Source: JAKSSM01 sp045629065
GTDB lineage: Bacteria; Bacillota; Clostridia; Peptostreptococcales; Anaerovoracaceae
Assembly: GCA_045629065.1 (NCBI GenBank)
Contig: JAZQQK010000021.1
Coordinates: 1 to 64,000, forward strand
Length of the DNA stretch: 64,000 nucleotides
Reading direction: 5' to 3'
Shown here one piece after another: positions 32,325 through 40,746 of the stretch. A program made the translations under genes and the position numbers. Position 1 is the stretch's first letter. Each line of letters starts with the position of its first letter. The notes beneath the pieces are model-generated. The model saw only the letters and a program-made list of their open reading frames with translations, was not told where the DNA came from and ran no database searches.

Positions 32325-33245
32325 ATGGGTAACGTATTTTACTTCGGCTGGGAAGCAGATCTGATGATCTGGATTCAAGCTCACATTAGTGACTTCATAG
32401 TAAAGCTCGCAAATTTCGCATCCTTCTTTGGGGAAGACCTTGTCTACATTTTTATCATGGGCCTCTTCTTCTGGTGCATCGATAAGAGAAAAGGTGTTCT
32501 GATAGGTACCATACTAACAGTATCCGGTATTGCATTCGCAGGTGTTAAAAACATCGCTTGTAGAAGACGCCCTTATATGGACATCGAAGGGATTAAATGT
32601 TTAAGACCTGTCGAGCCAGAAGCTGACATCATGGATATCGCAGCACAGGGTTATTCTTTCCCTAGCGGTCACTCTGCTAATGCGGCTGCCGTTTATGGTT
32701 CATTAGGATACTTTATAAAGAAGCCTTGGGCAAAAGTTGTCGGAATCGGTATTCCGCTTTTTATTGGTCTCTCTAGAGTTATCCTTGGCAACCACTTCCC
32801 TACAGATGTTCTCGTGGGCTGGGCTATCGGTGTTATCGTATTATTCGCAGTACCCGCTATTGCAGACAGAGTTAAAAGCGAGTCACGTGCAGCCCTCATT
32901 CTATGTGTGGTTTGCGGATTCGGCTGGTTCTATTGCAAGACTAATGACTTCTACACTTTCCACGGAATGATGTGTGGTCTACTCGCCGGGGCATTCTTTG
33001 AAAAGAAATATGTAAAGTTCGAAATGCCAAAGAAATGGTATTTCTGGGTTACTCGCCTGCTGGGCGGTTTCGCAGTTTACTTTATACTCTATACAGTGCT
33101 TAAGTTCCCATTCTCCAGTGAGCTCCTCGCCAGCGCTACATACGCACAGTTCATCATTCGCTTCTTTAGATACGCAATCATTTTATTCGTTGAAGCAGGC
33201 ATCTATCCAATGCTCTTCAAGTTAGAAAAGAAGTTTGAAAAATAG
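32325..33245 (+). CDS. PAP2 superfamily membrane phosphatase
   Basis: A 306-residue protein with about eight membrane helices. The three phosphatase motifs are present: CRRRPYMDIE, PSGHSANAAAVYGS and SRVILGNHFPTDV, with the catalytic His in the last. PAP2 enzymes remove phosphate from lipids such as undecaprenyl diphosphate or phosphatidic acid. The C-terminal membrane region beyond the catalytic part is larger than in BcrC, as in the long PAP2 proteins of Clostridia. The start is ATG 32325 with AAGGAGAT; the upstream ATG 32304 overlaps it poorly. Monocistronic, with a strong terminator. Confidence 0.92.
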   Translation: MGNVFYFGWEADLMIWIQAHISDFIVKLANFASFFGEDLVYIFIMGLFFWCIDKRKGVLIGTILTVSGIAFAGVKNIACRRRPYMDIEGIKCLRPVEPEADIMDIAAQGYSFPSGHSANAAAVYGSLGYFIKKPWAKVVGIGIPLFIGLSRVILGNHFPTDVLVGWAIGVIVLFAVPAIADRVKSESRAALILCVVCGFGWFYCKTNDFYTFHGMMCGLLAGAFFEKKYVKFEMPKKWYFWVTRLLGGFAVYFILYTVLKFPFSSELLASATYAQFIIRFFRYAIILFVEAGIYPMLFKLEKKFEK

Positions 33246-33270
33246 TATAGGAAAAATAAAAATAGCAATA

Positions 33271-33302
33271 AAAAACGCATCGCAGTTAAGCGATGCGTTT
33301 TT
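33271..33302. terminator. Bidirectional terminator between PAP2 and EF-G-like genes
   Basis: A 13-bp stem, AAAAACGCATCGC/GCGATGCGTTTTT, with a 6-base loop gives A- and T-tracts on both sides between converging genes. Confidence 0.93.
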
Positions 33303-33317
33303 GGTATGTCATTATGA

Positions 33318-35210
33318 TTAGTCTTCGTCTTGCATTTCTGCCTTGTGAGCGTCGATGATCTTCTGAGCGTTTGCTTGTGGAACTGTCTCGTATCTAGCGA
33401 ATTCCATTGTGAAGGATCCTCTAGCTTGAGTCATTGATCTAAGAGCAATAGCATAATCGAAGAGTTCAGCTTGTGGAGCTTCTGCGTGGAGAAGTTGTCC
33501 GCCACCAACCTGTGGATCCATACCAAGTACGGCACCACGACGGTTTGGAAGGTCTCCCATTACGGAACCTACGAAATCATCTGGAACTAAGATTTCGAGC
33601 TTCATGATTGGTTCAAGTAAGCATGGCTTAGCATCTACGATACCCTTGTTGAATGCGAGTCTAGCAGCAGCCTTGAATGCGGCTTCGTTAGAGTCTACAG
33701 GGTGATATGAACCATCATATAATACAGCCTTTACATTCTGAACCTTGCAGCCTGCAAGAGGACCGTGTTCCATACATTCGATTAAGCCCTTTTCTACAGC
33801 TGGAATGTATTGCTTTGGAACTGAACCACCGAAAATTTCTTCTACGAATTCGAAGTCTTGTTCGGATGGGCTGAATCTTACCCAGCAGTCGCCGTACATA
33901 CCGCCGCCACCGTTTTGCTTCTTATACTTACCTTGAACTTCGGATTGACCTTTGATAGTTTCACGGTATGCAATCTTTTGTGGAACAACGTTTACAGCTA
34001 CGCCGTATCTATCTTTTAATTTTTGGAATGCGATAGCGAGTTGAATTTCGCCTTGGCCTCCAACTAAAGTTTGTCTAGTTTCTTCGTTTCTCTGAAGTAC
34101 CAATGTTGGATCTTCTTCGGAGAGCTTACCAAAGCCTGTTGAAAGCTTATCGTCAGCGCCCTTATCAGCAGCTTCGATAGCCTGGAATAAAACAGCCTGT
34201 GGGAATGCGATTGGATCTAACTTAACTTCGTTAGCCTTTTCAGCTAATGTGTTACCAGTCTTTGTGAACTGTAACTTACCTAAAGCAACGATATCGCCAG
34301 CAGGAGCGAATGGACACTCTGACTGAGTCTTACCACGGAGATAGAACATGGAAGCTAATTTTTCTTCCTTTTCTAAGTTGTGGTTGTACATCATTGTACC
34401 AGGAGTGAGCTTGCCGGATACAACCTTTGCGAATGAAATCTTTCCTAAGAAAGCATCTGCTAAAGTCTTGAATACGAATGCTACTGGCTTGCCGTTAGGA
34501 TCTACGTCTGCCTTTGGTACGAGGTCTATGATGTTTTGTAAGAGTTCCTTGACTCCTTCGCCCTTCATTGAGGATACTACGAATACTGGGCAAACATCAC
34601 CTTGCTTGATACCCTTTGATAAACCTTTGTTGAATTCTTCATCTGTGAATCCACCGTTTTCAAAGTATACGTTCATGAGATCTTCATCAACTTCTGCGAT
34701 AGCTTCTGATAAAGCATCTTTATCGTCTAATGTAACTACGGAAGTACCGAACTTAGCTTGTAATTCTCCGATAGTCTTCTCTACGTTTACATTGTCCTTG
34801 TCTGTCTTTGTGATTACGAAAAACTTTGGTGTGCCAGCCTTCTTAACTGCGTCCCAAGCTTTTTCTGTACCAACCTGGATACCAGCTGAAGCATCTACTA
34901 AAATTGCTGCTGCTTCTACTGCTCTTAATGCACCTGCAACTTCTCCCTGGAAATCGAAGAAACCTGGTGTGTCAAGGAAATTAATCTTTACCTTGTTGAA
35001 TTCAACTGGAACAAGTGTAGTGTTGATTGAATATCCCTTGTCAATTTCCATCTTGTCGTAGTCGGAAACTGTGGAACCATCTTCTACCTTTCCTAATCTG
35101 GAGATAACTCCTGTTGCGAGTAAGCAAGCCTCTAAGAATGTAGTTTTACCACATCCGCCGTGACCTAAAAGCGCAACGTTTCTAATAGTTTCTGCTGTGT
35201 AGCCTTTCAT
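33318..35210 (-). CDS. Elongation factor G-like GTPase (paralogue)
   Basis: A 630-residue translation-factor GTPase related to EF-G, shorter than true EF-G (about 690). The P-loop is GHGGCGKT and the five-domain plan is kept (GGQGEIQLAI in domain III, GDLPNRRGAVLGM in domain V). The switch II motif is DTPGFFDF, where EF-G has DTPGHVDF, so the catalytic histidine is Phe. The guanine-specificity motif is TKTD instead of NKxD. These changes mark the EF-G-like paralogue group common in Firmicutes, whose function is not settled. It has its own promoter and a leader hairpin. Confidence 0.92.
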   Translation of the reverse strand: MKGYTAETIRNVALLGHGGCGKTTFLEACLLATGVISRLGKVEDGSTVSDYDKMEIDKGYSINTTLVPVEFNKVKINFLDTPGFFDFQGEVAGALRAVEAAAILVDASAGIQVGTEKAWDAVKKAGTPKFFVITKTDKDNVNVEKTIGELQAKFGTSVVTLDDKDALSEAIAEVDEDLMNVYFENGGFTDEEFNKGLSKGIKQGDVCPVFVVSSMKGEGVKELLQNIIDLVPKADVDPNGKPVAFVFKTLADAFLGKISFAKVVSGKLTPGTMMYNHNLEKEEKLASMFYLRGKTQSECPFAPAGDIVALGKLQFTKTGNTLAEKANEVKLDPIAFPQAVLFQAIEAADKGADDKLSTGFGKLSEEDPTLVLQRNEETRQTLVGGQGEIQLAIAFQKLKDRYGVAVNVVPQKIAYRETIKGQSEVQGKYKKQNGGGGMYGDCWVRFSPSEQDFEFVEEIFGGSVPKQYIPAVEKGLIECMEHGPLAGCKVQNVKAVLYDGSYHPVDSNEAAFKAAARLAFNKGIVDAKPCLLEPIMKLEILVPDDFVGSVMGDLPNRRGAVLGMDPQVGGGQLLHAEAPQAELFDYAIALRSMTQARGSFTMEFARYETVPQANAQKIIDAHKAEMQDED

Positions 35211-35297
35211 ATATAAATCCTCCTATTTAGATTTAGATTTAAAATTTACGAACTCATTGTGCTAGCGATGTTTTTCGCATCGCACACATCTAGCCAC

Positions 35298-35326
35298 ATT
35301 ATAACAAAATGACGGCTTTCACGCAA
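35298..35326 (-). promoter_or_regulatory. Promoter of the EF-G-like gene
   Basis: TTGCGT (35326-35321), 17 bases, TATAAT (35303-35298). The leader contains a GCGATG/CATCGC hairpin at about 35265-35283 before the ribosome binding site TAGGAGG. Confidence 0.75.
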
Positions 35327-35340
35327 GCCATTTTTGTATT

Positions 35341-35364
35341 AAAAAAGGAACCTTTTGGGGTTCC
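35341..35364 (-). terminator. Terminator of the folate one-carbon operon
   Basis: On the minus strand GGAACC/GGTTCC with an intervening CCAAAA is followed by TTTTTT. It lies 45 bases after the folT stop and just before the EF-G-like promoter. Confidence 0.82.
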
Positions 35365-35409
35365 TCCGTATTTTATTCTGCCATTTTAGTTTATTGTGCA
35401 AGTTTCAAA

Positions 35410-35931
35410 CTACAAAGCCGACTTTTTTAGGCTTTTATATAAGAGCGGCAAGATGAATATGTAAATTACAATTCGAATTACCATTACCAAAAGTCTAAAT
35501 GGAATTGCGGCTGCAATCGCTTGCCAATATCCCCAACCTTGAATAGTTGCTGCAATCCAGTTAACTGGCGTAACAATAGTTGTCAGTGTTAGCTCGCCAA
35601 TAGCAATAGCAAGGACTAGATGCTTCTTTTCAAGATTTGGTATGTGAGGTTTTGCGATGAAGCCAGCTACTAGACCTTCTATAACATATGGCATGAGCCA
35701 AAAGACCGTAGTCGCGTCCAAACCATAAAGCAAAAGTTGGTGAACAAATTCGCCTACAAGACCTGTAAGCATTCCACCAAGCGGCCCAAAAATCACTGCA
35801 GCCACTAAGATTGCAAGGCTTTCGATGGAGGCCTTAAAATCATTGCTTCCTATCGAAAGATATGACAGGATCACATATATTGCCGACAGAATACCTATCA
35901 GGCAAATTTGTTTCGTGCCTAATTTTTTCAT
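35410..35931 (-). CDS. folT: ECF transporter S component, folate-type (FolT)
   Basis: A 173-residue membrane protein with six hydrophobic helices and the small soluble-loop plan of ECF substrate-binding subunits. It lies immediately after folD in a one-carbon folate operon, and its sequence (AAVIFGPLGGMLTGLVGEF, TPVNWIAATIQGWGYW) fits the FolT family. The shared energising ATPases are not in this window, as expected for group II ECF systems. It should import folates used by Fhs, FchA and FolD. Substrate assignment rests mostly on context. Confidence 0.82.
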   Translation of the reverse strand: MKKLGTKQICLIGILSAIYVILSYLSIGSNDFKASIESLAILVAAVIFGPLGGMLTGLVGEFVHQLLLYGLDATTVFWLMPYVIEGLVAGFIAKPHIPNLEKKHLVLAIAIGELTLTTIVTPVNWIAATIQGWGYWQAIAAAIPFRLLVMVIRIVIYIFILPLLYKSLKKSAL

Positions 35932-35966
35932 TACCGTTTTTATTTGCCCTTGGTTACTCGCCTACA

Positions 35967-36815
35967 CTATAACTGCTTCTCCGCTGATTCTACGACGTGT
36001 GACATGAGCACACTTGTAGTAACTGAACCTACACCACCTGGAACTGGTGTGATTGCCTTTACGATTGGCTCAACTGATTCAAAATCCACATCTCCTGAGA
36101 GCTTACCTTCACTATCTACATTGATACCAACATCGATGATAATTTGGCCTTCTCTCACGAAGTCCTTATTTACCACGCCGGCCTTACCTGCTGCAACTAC
36201 GAGTATATCCGCTTGTTTGCAGATCTCTGCCATGTTCTTTGTCTTTGTGTGACACATAGTAACTGTGGCGTTCTCTTTCTGGAGAAGCATGGAAACAGGT
36301 TTTCCGATTACAGGACTTCTACCGATAACTACAACATTAGCTCCTGTGAGTTCTACGCCGTAGAACTTGAGAATTTCGATACATCCCTGTGCTGTACAAG
36401 GTGCATAGCCTTCGCCCTTACCCAAGAAAACAGTAGCCATTGAAATAGGGCTCATGGAATCTACGTCCTTTGCAGGGTCGATGAGTTTAGTAGCTTCTAG
36501 TTCCGCGTCTTTATCTGCTAAAGGTCTGAACATGAGTAAGCCGTGAATTGACGTATCTTCGTTGGCCTTTTTAACCTCTTTAAGAATCTGTTCCTTTGTG
36601 GCATCAGCCGGAAGGACAACCTCCTTTACCTCTACACCTACCTTCGCAGCACGTGAAAGTGCGCCCTTTTCGTATGAAAGGTCACTTGGGTTCTCTCCCA
36701 CGCGTAAAATCTCCAGTGTAGGAACTACACCTTTTGCCTTTAAATTTTCTACCTTTGCTGCCAAGCTTTCTGTGAGCGCTGTAGCAACTGGTGCTCCTTT
36801 AAGAAGTTCTGCCAT
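35967..36815 (-). CDS. folD: FolD methylene-THF dehydrogenase, cyclohydrolase lysine absent
   Basis: A 282-residue FolD-family enzyme converting methylene-THF to methenyl-THF with NAD(P)+. Family motifs GRSPVIGKPVSMLL and AITPVPGGVGSVTTSVLM are intact. The usual active-site segment YVxxKxK is here SYEKGALSRA. Counting from the conserved Tyr, the catalytic Lys of the cyclohydrolase step (position +4) is Ala. Loss of that Lys abolishes cyclohydrolase but not dehydrogenase in studied FolD enzymes. The next gene upstream, fchA, encodes a stand-alone cyclohydrolase-family protein, which would supply the missing step. Confidence 0.94.
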   Translation of the reverse strand: MAELLKGAPVATALTESLAAKVENLKAKGVVPTLEILRVGENPSDLSYEKGALSRAAKVGVEVKEVVLPADATKEQILKEVKKANEDTSIHGLLMFRPLADKDAELEATKLIDPAKDVDSMSPISMATVFLGKGEGYAPCTAQGCIEILKFYGVELTGANVVVIGRSPVIGKPVSMLLQKENATVTMCHTKTKNMAEICKQADILVVAAGKAGVVNKDFVREGQIIIDVGINVDSEGKLSGDVDFESVEPIVKAITPVPGGVGSVTTSVLMSHVVESAEKQL

Positions 36816-36823
36816 GATTTCTC

Positions 36824-37438
36824 CTATTCAAAAGTTTTATAAATATCTTCGTATGTTTTCTCTGCGATTGGCCAATACTTTTGCATTGCGCTATCTACAT
36901 GCTTGTTGATTGCCTCTGCGTACTCTCTGTCCTTCATGGACTTAGTGTTTACCTTGACATTTACGGCTGCGCCATACATTGCTGCCCAGCTAAAAACAAC
37001 GCCTGTAGCCGCATCTGAGATGATTATCTTTGAACCCTTCTTGCCGAATTCTTCCAAGATTTCGATGGATTCGCATGAAAGGTCAAAAATCTTGAGTGGA
37101 ACAGATGCTGCATCTTTTAGGCAAGCTTCCATCACTTCATCCTTTGTCGGATCATCCTTTGGAATTGCATAAGCCTTGGAGAGCGGTTCGAAAAGTTCAG
37201 CGTCTTTTTCGACTAATTCGAGAAGCTCTACTCTTAACTTCTGCGCTCTTTCCATGAGGGCTTTGATGTCCTCTTCAACATCTGCGTACTTCTTTTTGCC
37301 AACTGTGAACTCACCTACCATATCGCCTAAAGCGATACCGATTGCTGCGACTAATGCGCTAGCTCCGCCACCACCTGGAGTTGGGCTATTGGATGCTATC
37401 ATCTCTGTGAATTCAGTAATTGTTTTATTTTCAAACAT
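36824..37438 (-). CDS. fchA: Cyclodeaminase/cyclohydrolase family protein FchA
   Basis: A 204-residue helical enzyme of the formiminotransferase-cyclodeaminase family, with the motif ASNSPTPGGGGASALVAAIG near the N-terminus. Members act as methenyl-THF cyclohydrolase in acetogenic and purine-fermenting Clostridia, or as formimino-THF cyclodeaminase. Lying between fhs and a FolD without the cyclohydrolase lysine, the cyclohydrolase role is likely. A short hairpin separates it from fhs. Confidence 0.92.
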   Translation of the reverse strand: MFENKTITEFTEMIASNSPTPGGGGASALVAAIGIALGDMVGEFTVGKKKYADVEEDIKALMERAQKLRVELLELVEKDAELFEPLSKAYAIPKDDPTKDEVMEACLKDAASVPLKIFDLSCESIEILEEFGKKGSKIIISDAATGVVFSWAAMYGAAVNVKVNTKSMKDREYAEAINKHVDSAMQKYWPIAEKTYEDIYKTFE

Positions 37439-37457
37439 ATTTTCACCTTTTAAGAGA

Positions 37458-37476
37458 CCCGTGTCAAAAACACGGG
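37458..37476 (-). other. Stem-loop between fhs and fchA
   Basis: CCCGTGT/ACACGGG with a 5-base loop lies in the 54-base gap. There is only a weak T-rich tail on the minus strand (TCTCTT). It may reduce expression of fchA, folD and folT relative to fhs. Confidence 0.55.
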
Positions 37477-37492
37477 CCGATAAAATCTATTT

Positions 37493-39172
37493 TTAGAATA
37501 AACCAGTAATCTTGCCGTTTTCATCAACGTCAATCTTCTCAGCTGCTGGAACCTTAGGAAGTCCAGGCATTGTCATGATGTCGCCAGTAAGAGCAACGAT
37601 GAAACCAGCTCCTGCAGAAACCTTGAGGTTTCTAACTGTTACTGTGAAGCCCTTTGGAGCTCCGAGTAAAGTAGGGTCGTCTGAGAATGAGTATTGAGTC
37701 TTTGCCATGCAAATAGGCATCTTGTCGAAGCCGAGCTCTGTGAGCTGCTTTAGTTGCTTCTTTGCATTATCTGTAAGCTGAACGCCATCAGCGTGATAAA
37801 TCTTTGTGCAGATTGCATTAAGCTTTTCTTCGATTGTCATGTCTAACTCGTAGGATTGTCTGAAGTCGTTAGGTTGTTCGCAAACTCTTACAACCTCTTC
37901 AGCAAGTTTCATTGCGCCCTTGCCACCCTTTGCCCAGTGCTCTGCGAGTACTGCATTGACACCGAGTTCAGCGCACTTCTTCTCTACGAGTTCAAGTTCC
38001 TTAGCTGTATCTGTAGGGAATGCGTTGATAGCTACTACGCAAGGAAGTCCATATACATCCTTGATATTTCCTACGTGCTGGAGTAAGTTTGGTAAGCCTT
38101 TTTCGAGAGCTTCTAAGTTCTCGTTATTTAAGTCTGCCTTTGGTACTCCACCGTGATATTTGAGAGCTCTAACTGTTGCTACTAATACTACTGCGCTTGG
38201 CTTTAAATTAGCCATTCTGCACTTGATATCGAGGAACTTTTCAGCGCCGAGATCAGCAGCGAAGCCAGCCTCTGTGATAGTGTAATCAGAAAGCTTGAGA
38301 GCCATTCTTGTAGCTGTGATTGAGTTGCAGCCGTGAGCGATATTTGCAAAAGGTCCGCCGTGCACGAAAGCAGGAGTTCCTTCTAATGTCTGAACAAGGT
38401 TTGGCTTTAAGGCATCCTTTAAGAGAGCAGCCATTGCGCCCTCAGCCTTTAAGTCATGAGCTGTTACTGGCTTGCCAGCATATGTATATCCAACGATTAT
38501 TCTGCCAAGTCTCTGCTTTAAGTCTGGAATGTCAGAAGCCAAGCAGAATACAGCCATGATTTCGGATGCTACAGTAATATCGAAGCCGTCTTCTCTAGGA
38601 ACACCGTGAGCCTTACCACCGAGTCCATCGACTACATTTCTTAATTGTCTATCATTCATATCCACGCAGCGCTTCCAAGTGATCTGCTTAGGATCAATTC
38701 CTAAAAGGTTGCCCTGTTGGATATGGTTATCGAGCATTGCTGCGAGTAAATTGTTAGCAGCTCCGATAGCGTGGAAATCACCAGTAAAATGGAGGTTGAT
38801 GTCTTCCATAGGAACTACCTGTGCATATCCGCCACCTGCTGCACCGCCCTTAACACCGAATACTGGTCCTAAGGAAGGTTCTCTTAATGCGAGCATTGCG
38901 TTCTTTCCGATTTGTCTTAATCCATCAGCTAAACCTACGGATGTTGTAGTCTTTCCTTCGCCTGCTGGAGTTGGAGTGATAGCAGTTACTAAGACTAACT
39001 TACCATCCTTCTTATCCTTTAAGCTAGTGAGTAATCTGTAGTCTATCTTTGCCTTGTAGTTGCCGTACTGTTCGAGGTATTCCTCAGGTACGCCAGCCTT
39101 CTTTGCTACTTCTGTAATTTTTTCCATCTTGCACTCTTGTGCAATTTCAATATCTGACTTATATGCTGCCAT
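37493..39172 (-). CDS. fhs: Formate-tetrahydrofolate ligase
   Basis: A 559-residue enzyme that joins formate to tetrahydrofolate with ATP, the entry to the methyl branch of one-carbon metabolism. The P-loop TPAGEGKTTTSVGLADGL, REPSLGPVFGVKGGAAGGGY and HGGPFANIAHGCNS are classic signatures and the length is standard. GGAGGG precedes the start. It leads the fhs-fchA-folD-folT operon. The operon could support acetogenesis or, more commonly, glycine/serine and purine metabolism; no acetyl-CoA synthase genes are in the window. Confidence 0.98.
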   Translation of the reverse strand: MAAYKSDIEIAQECKMEKITEVAKKAGVPEEYLEQYGNYKAKIDYRLLTSLKDKKDGKLVLVTAITPTPAGEGKTTTSVGLADGLRQIGKNAMLALREPSLGPVFGVKGGAAGGGYAQVVPMEDINLHFTGDFHAIGAANNLLAAMLDNHIQQGNLLGIDPKQITWKRCVDMNDRQLRNVVDGLGGKAHGVPREDGFDITVASEIMAVFCLASDIPDLKQRLGRIIVGYTYAGKPVTAHDLKAEGAMAALLKDALKPNLVQTLEGTPAFVHGGPFANIAHGCNSITATRMALKLSDYTITEAGFAADLGAEKFLDIKCRMANLKPSAVVLVATVRALKYHGGVPKADLNNENLEALEKGLPNLLQHVGNIKDVYGLPCVVAINAFPTDTAKELELVEKKCAELGVNAVLAEHWAKGGKGAMKLAEEVVRVCEQPNDFRQSYELDMTIEEKLNAICTKIYHADGVQLTDNAKKQLKQLTELGFDKMPICMAKTQYSFSDDPTLLGAPKGFTVTVRNLKVSAGAGFIVALTGDIMTMPGLPKVPAAEKIDVDENGKITGLF

Positions 39173-39254
39173 TTAGCCCTCCGTTTTACGTTTCTAGTGA
39201 GTTTTTGTGATTTTTTAGGTAATTATGCCACGCGGAGATTTTCCTCCGTAAGAA

Positions 39255-40649
39255 CTAGAATTCTGCGTTCTTTGGTGTTCTTGGGAATGGTAAGACGTCT
39301 CTGATGTTAGCAACGCCTGTGCAGTACATAATCATACGCTCGAAACCTAAGCCGTAGCCGGAGTGCTTAACACCACCGAATTTACGAAGGTTGAGATACC
39401 ACCAGTAGTCTTCTTTCTTTAATCCTAATTCATCCATTCTAGCTTCTAAGACATCGAGTCTTTCTTCACGCTGTGAGCCACCGATGATTTCGCCAACTCC
39501 AGGTACCAAGCAGTCGCAAGCAGCTACTGTCTTGTTGTCGTCGTTCAGTCTCATGTAGAATGCCTTGATTTCCTTTGGATAATCAGTTACGAAAATTGGC
39601 TTCTTGAATACTTCGTCTGTGAGATATCTCTCGTGTTCAGTCTGAAGGTCAATACCCCAGGATACTGGGTATTGGAATTCCTTGCCGGACTTGAGCAAGA
39701 TGTCTACCGCTTCAGTATATGTTACTCTGCCGAAGTCTGAATTTACGATGAAATTAAGTCTCTCGAGTAAAGTCTTGTCGACGAAACTATTGAAGAATTC
39801 CATTTCTTCTGGTGCGTTTTCGAGGACGTAGCTAATAATGTACTTAACCATGTCTTCCATTACCTGCATATCTCCTTCGAGATCGCAGAAAGCCATTTCT
39901 GGTTCAATCATCCAGAACTCAGAAGCGTGACGAGCTGTGTATGAATTTTCAGCTCTGAAAGTAGGTCCGAATGTATATACATTTCTGTAAGCCATAGCAA
40001 AGATTTCTGCTTCGAGCTGGCCGGAAACTGTGAGGTTAGTAGCCTTGCCGAAGAAATCTTGTGAGTAGTCGATTTTGCCATCTTCTGTTCTAGGTGGATT
40101 GTTAACGTCCAAAGTTGTGATTTGGAACATTTCGCCAGCGCCTTCAGCATCGGAACCAGTAACGATTGGTGTATGAACATACACGAAACCTCTTTCCTGG
40201 AAGAACTTGTGGATTGCATAAGCGATTAATGATCTTACTCTGAACACTGCACTAAACATATTAGTACGTGGTCTTAAGTAAGCGATTTCTCTTAAGAATT
40301 CAACTGTGTGGCGCTTTGGCTGAAGTGGATAGTCTGGAGTTGAAGTTCCTTCAACTGTAACTTCTGTGGCCTTAATTTCGAAAGGCTGCTTAGCCTGAGG
40401 TGTAAGTTCTACCTTACCCTTAATAGCGAGAGCTGCGCCTACATAGGACTTTGCAATTTCTTCATAGTTTGTGAGGTTTGCCTCTTCATAAACGACCTGA
40501 ACTGATTTGAAAAATGATCCGTCGTTTAATTCGATGAAACCGAATTTGTTAGAGTTTCTGTTGTTTCTAATCCAACCTTTTACTAAAACTTCTTGATCAG
40601 CATAGTTTGCTGTGTTTCTAAAGAGTTCCTTTAATAAAATTTCTTTCAT
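39255..40649 (-). CDS. asnS: Asparaginyl-tRNA synthetase
   Basis: A class IIb synthetase of 464 residues that charges tRNA-Asn. The N-terminal OB-fold (VLVKGWIRNNRNSNKFGFIEL) binds the anticodon. Class II motif 2 lies around GPTFRAENSYTARHASEF and motif 3 ends in GYGLGFERMIMY. Length is typical. No T-box leader is visible upstream; the 97-base gap only shows AT-rich sequence. It lies 82 bases before fhs and may be co-transcribed with it. Confidence 0.97.
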   Translation of the reverse strand: MKEILLKELFRNTANYADQEVLVKGWIRNNRNSNKFGFIELNDGSFFKSVQVVYEEANLTNYEEIAKSYVGAALAIKGKVELTPQAKQPFEIKATEVTVEGTSTPDYPLQPKRHTVEFLREIAYLRPRTNMFSAVFRVRSLIAYAIHKFFQERGFVYVHTPIVTGSDAEGAGEMFQITTLDVNNPPRTEDGKIDYSQDFFGKATNLTVSGQLEAEIFAMAYRNVYTFGPTFRAENSYTARHASEFWMIEPEMAFCDLEGDMQVMEDMVKYIISYVLENAPEEMEFFNSFVDKTLLERLNFIVNSDFGRVTYTEAVDILLKSGKEFQYPVSWGIDLQTEHERYLTDEVFKKPIFVTDYPKEIKAFYMRLNDDNKTVAACDCLVPGVGEIIGGSQREERLDVLEARMDELGLKKEDYWWYLNLRKFGGVKHSGYGLGFERMIMYCTGVANIRDVLPFPRTPKNAEF

Positions 40650-40746
40650 TTTGTACTTCCTTTTATTCGTGAAGGCATATTTTAATATATTGTAAAAACC
40701 AATTTTTGTATATTCACAATTATGAGTATTATATCACAACTGCTCT

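Noticed and set aside
39173..39254. Folate (THF) riboswitch before fhs
   Set aside because: No conserved THF aptamer motif; only a weak 5-bp hairpin is present.
40650..40746. T-box leader before asnS
   Set aside because: The gap is only 97 bases and lacks the T-box sequence and specifier hairpin.
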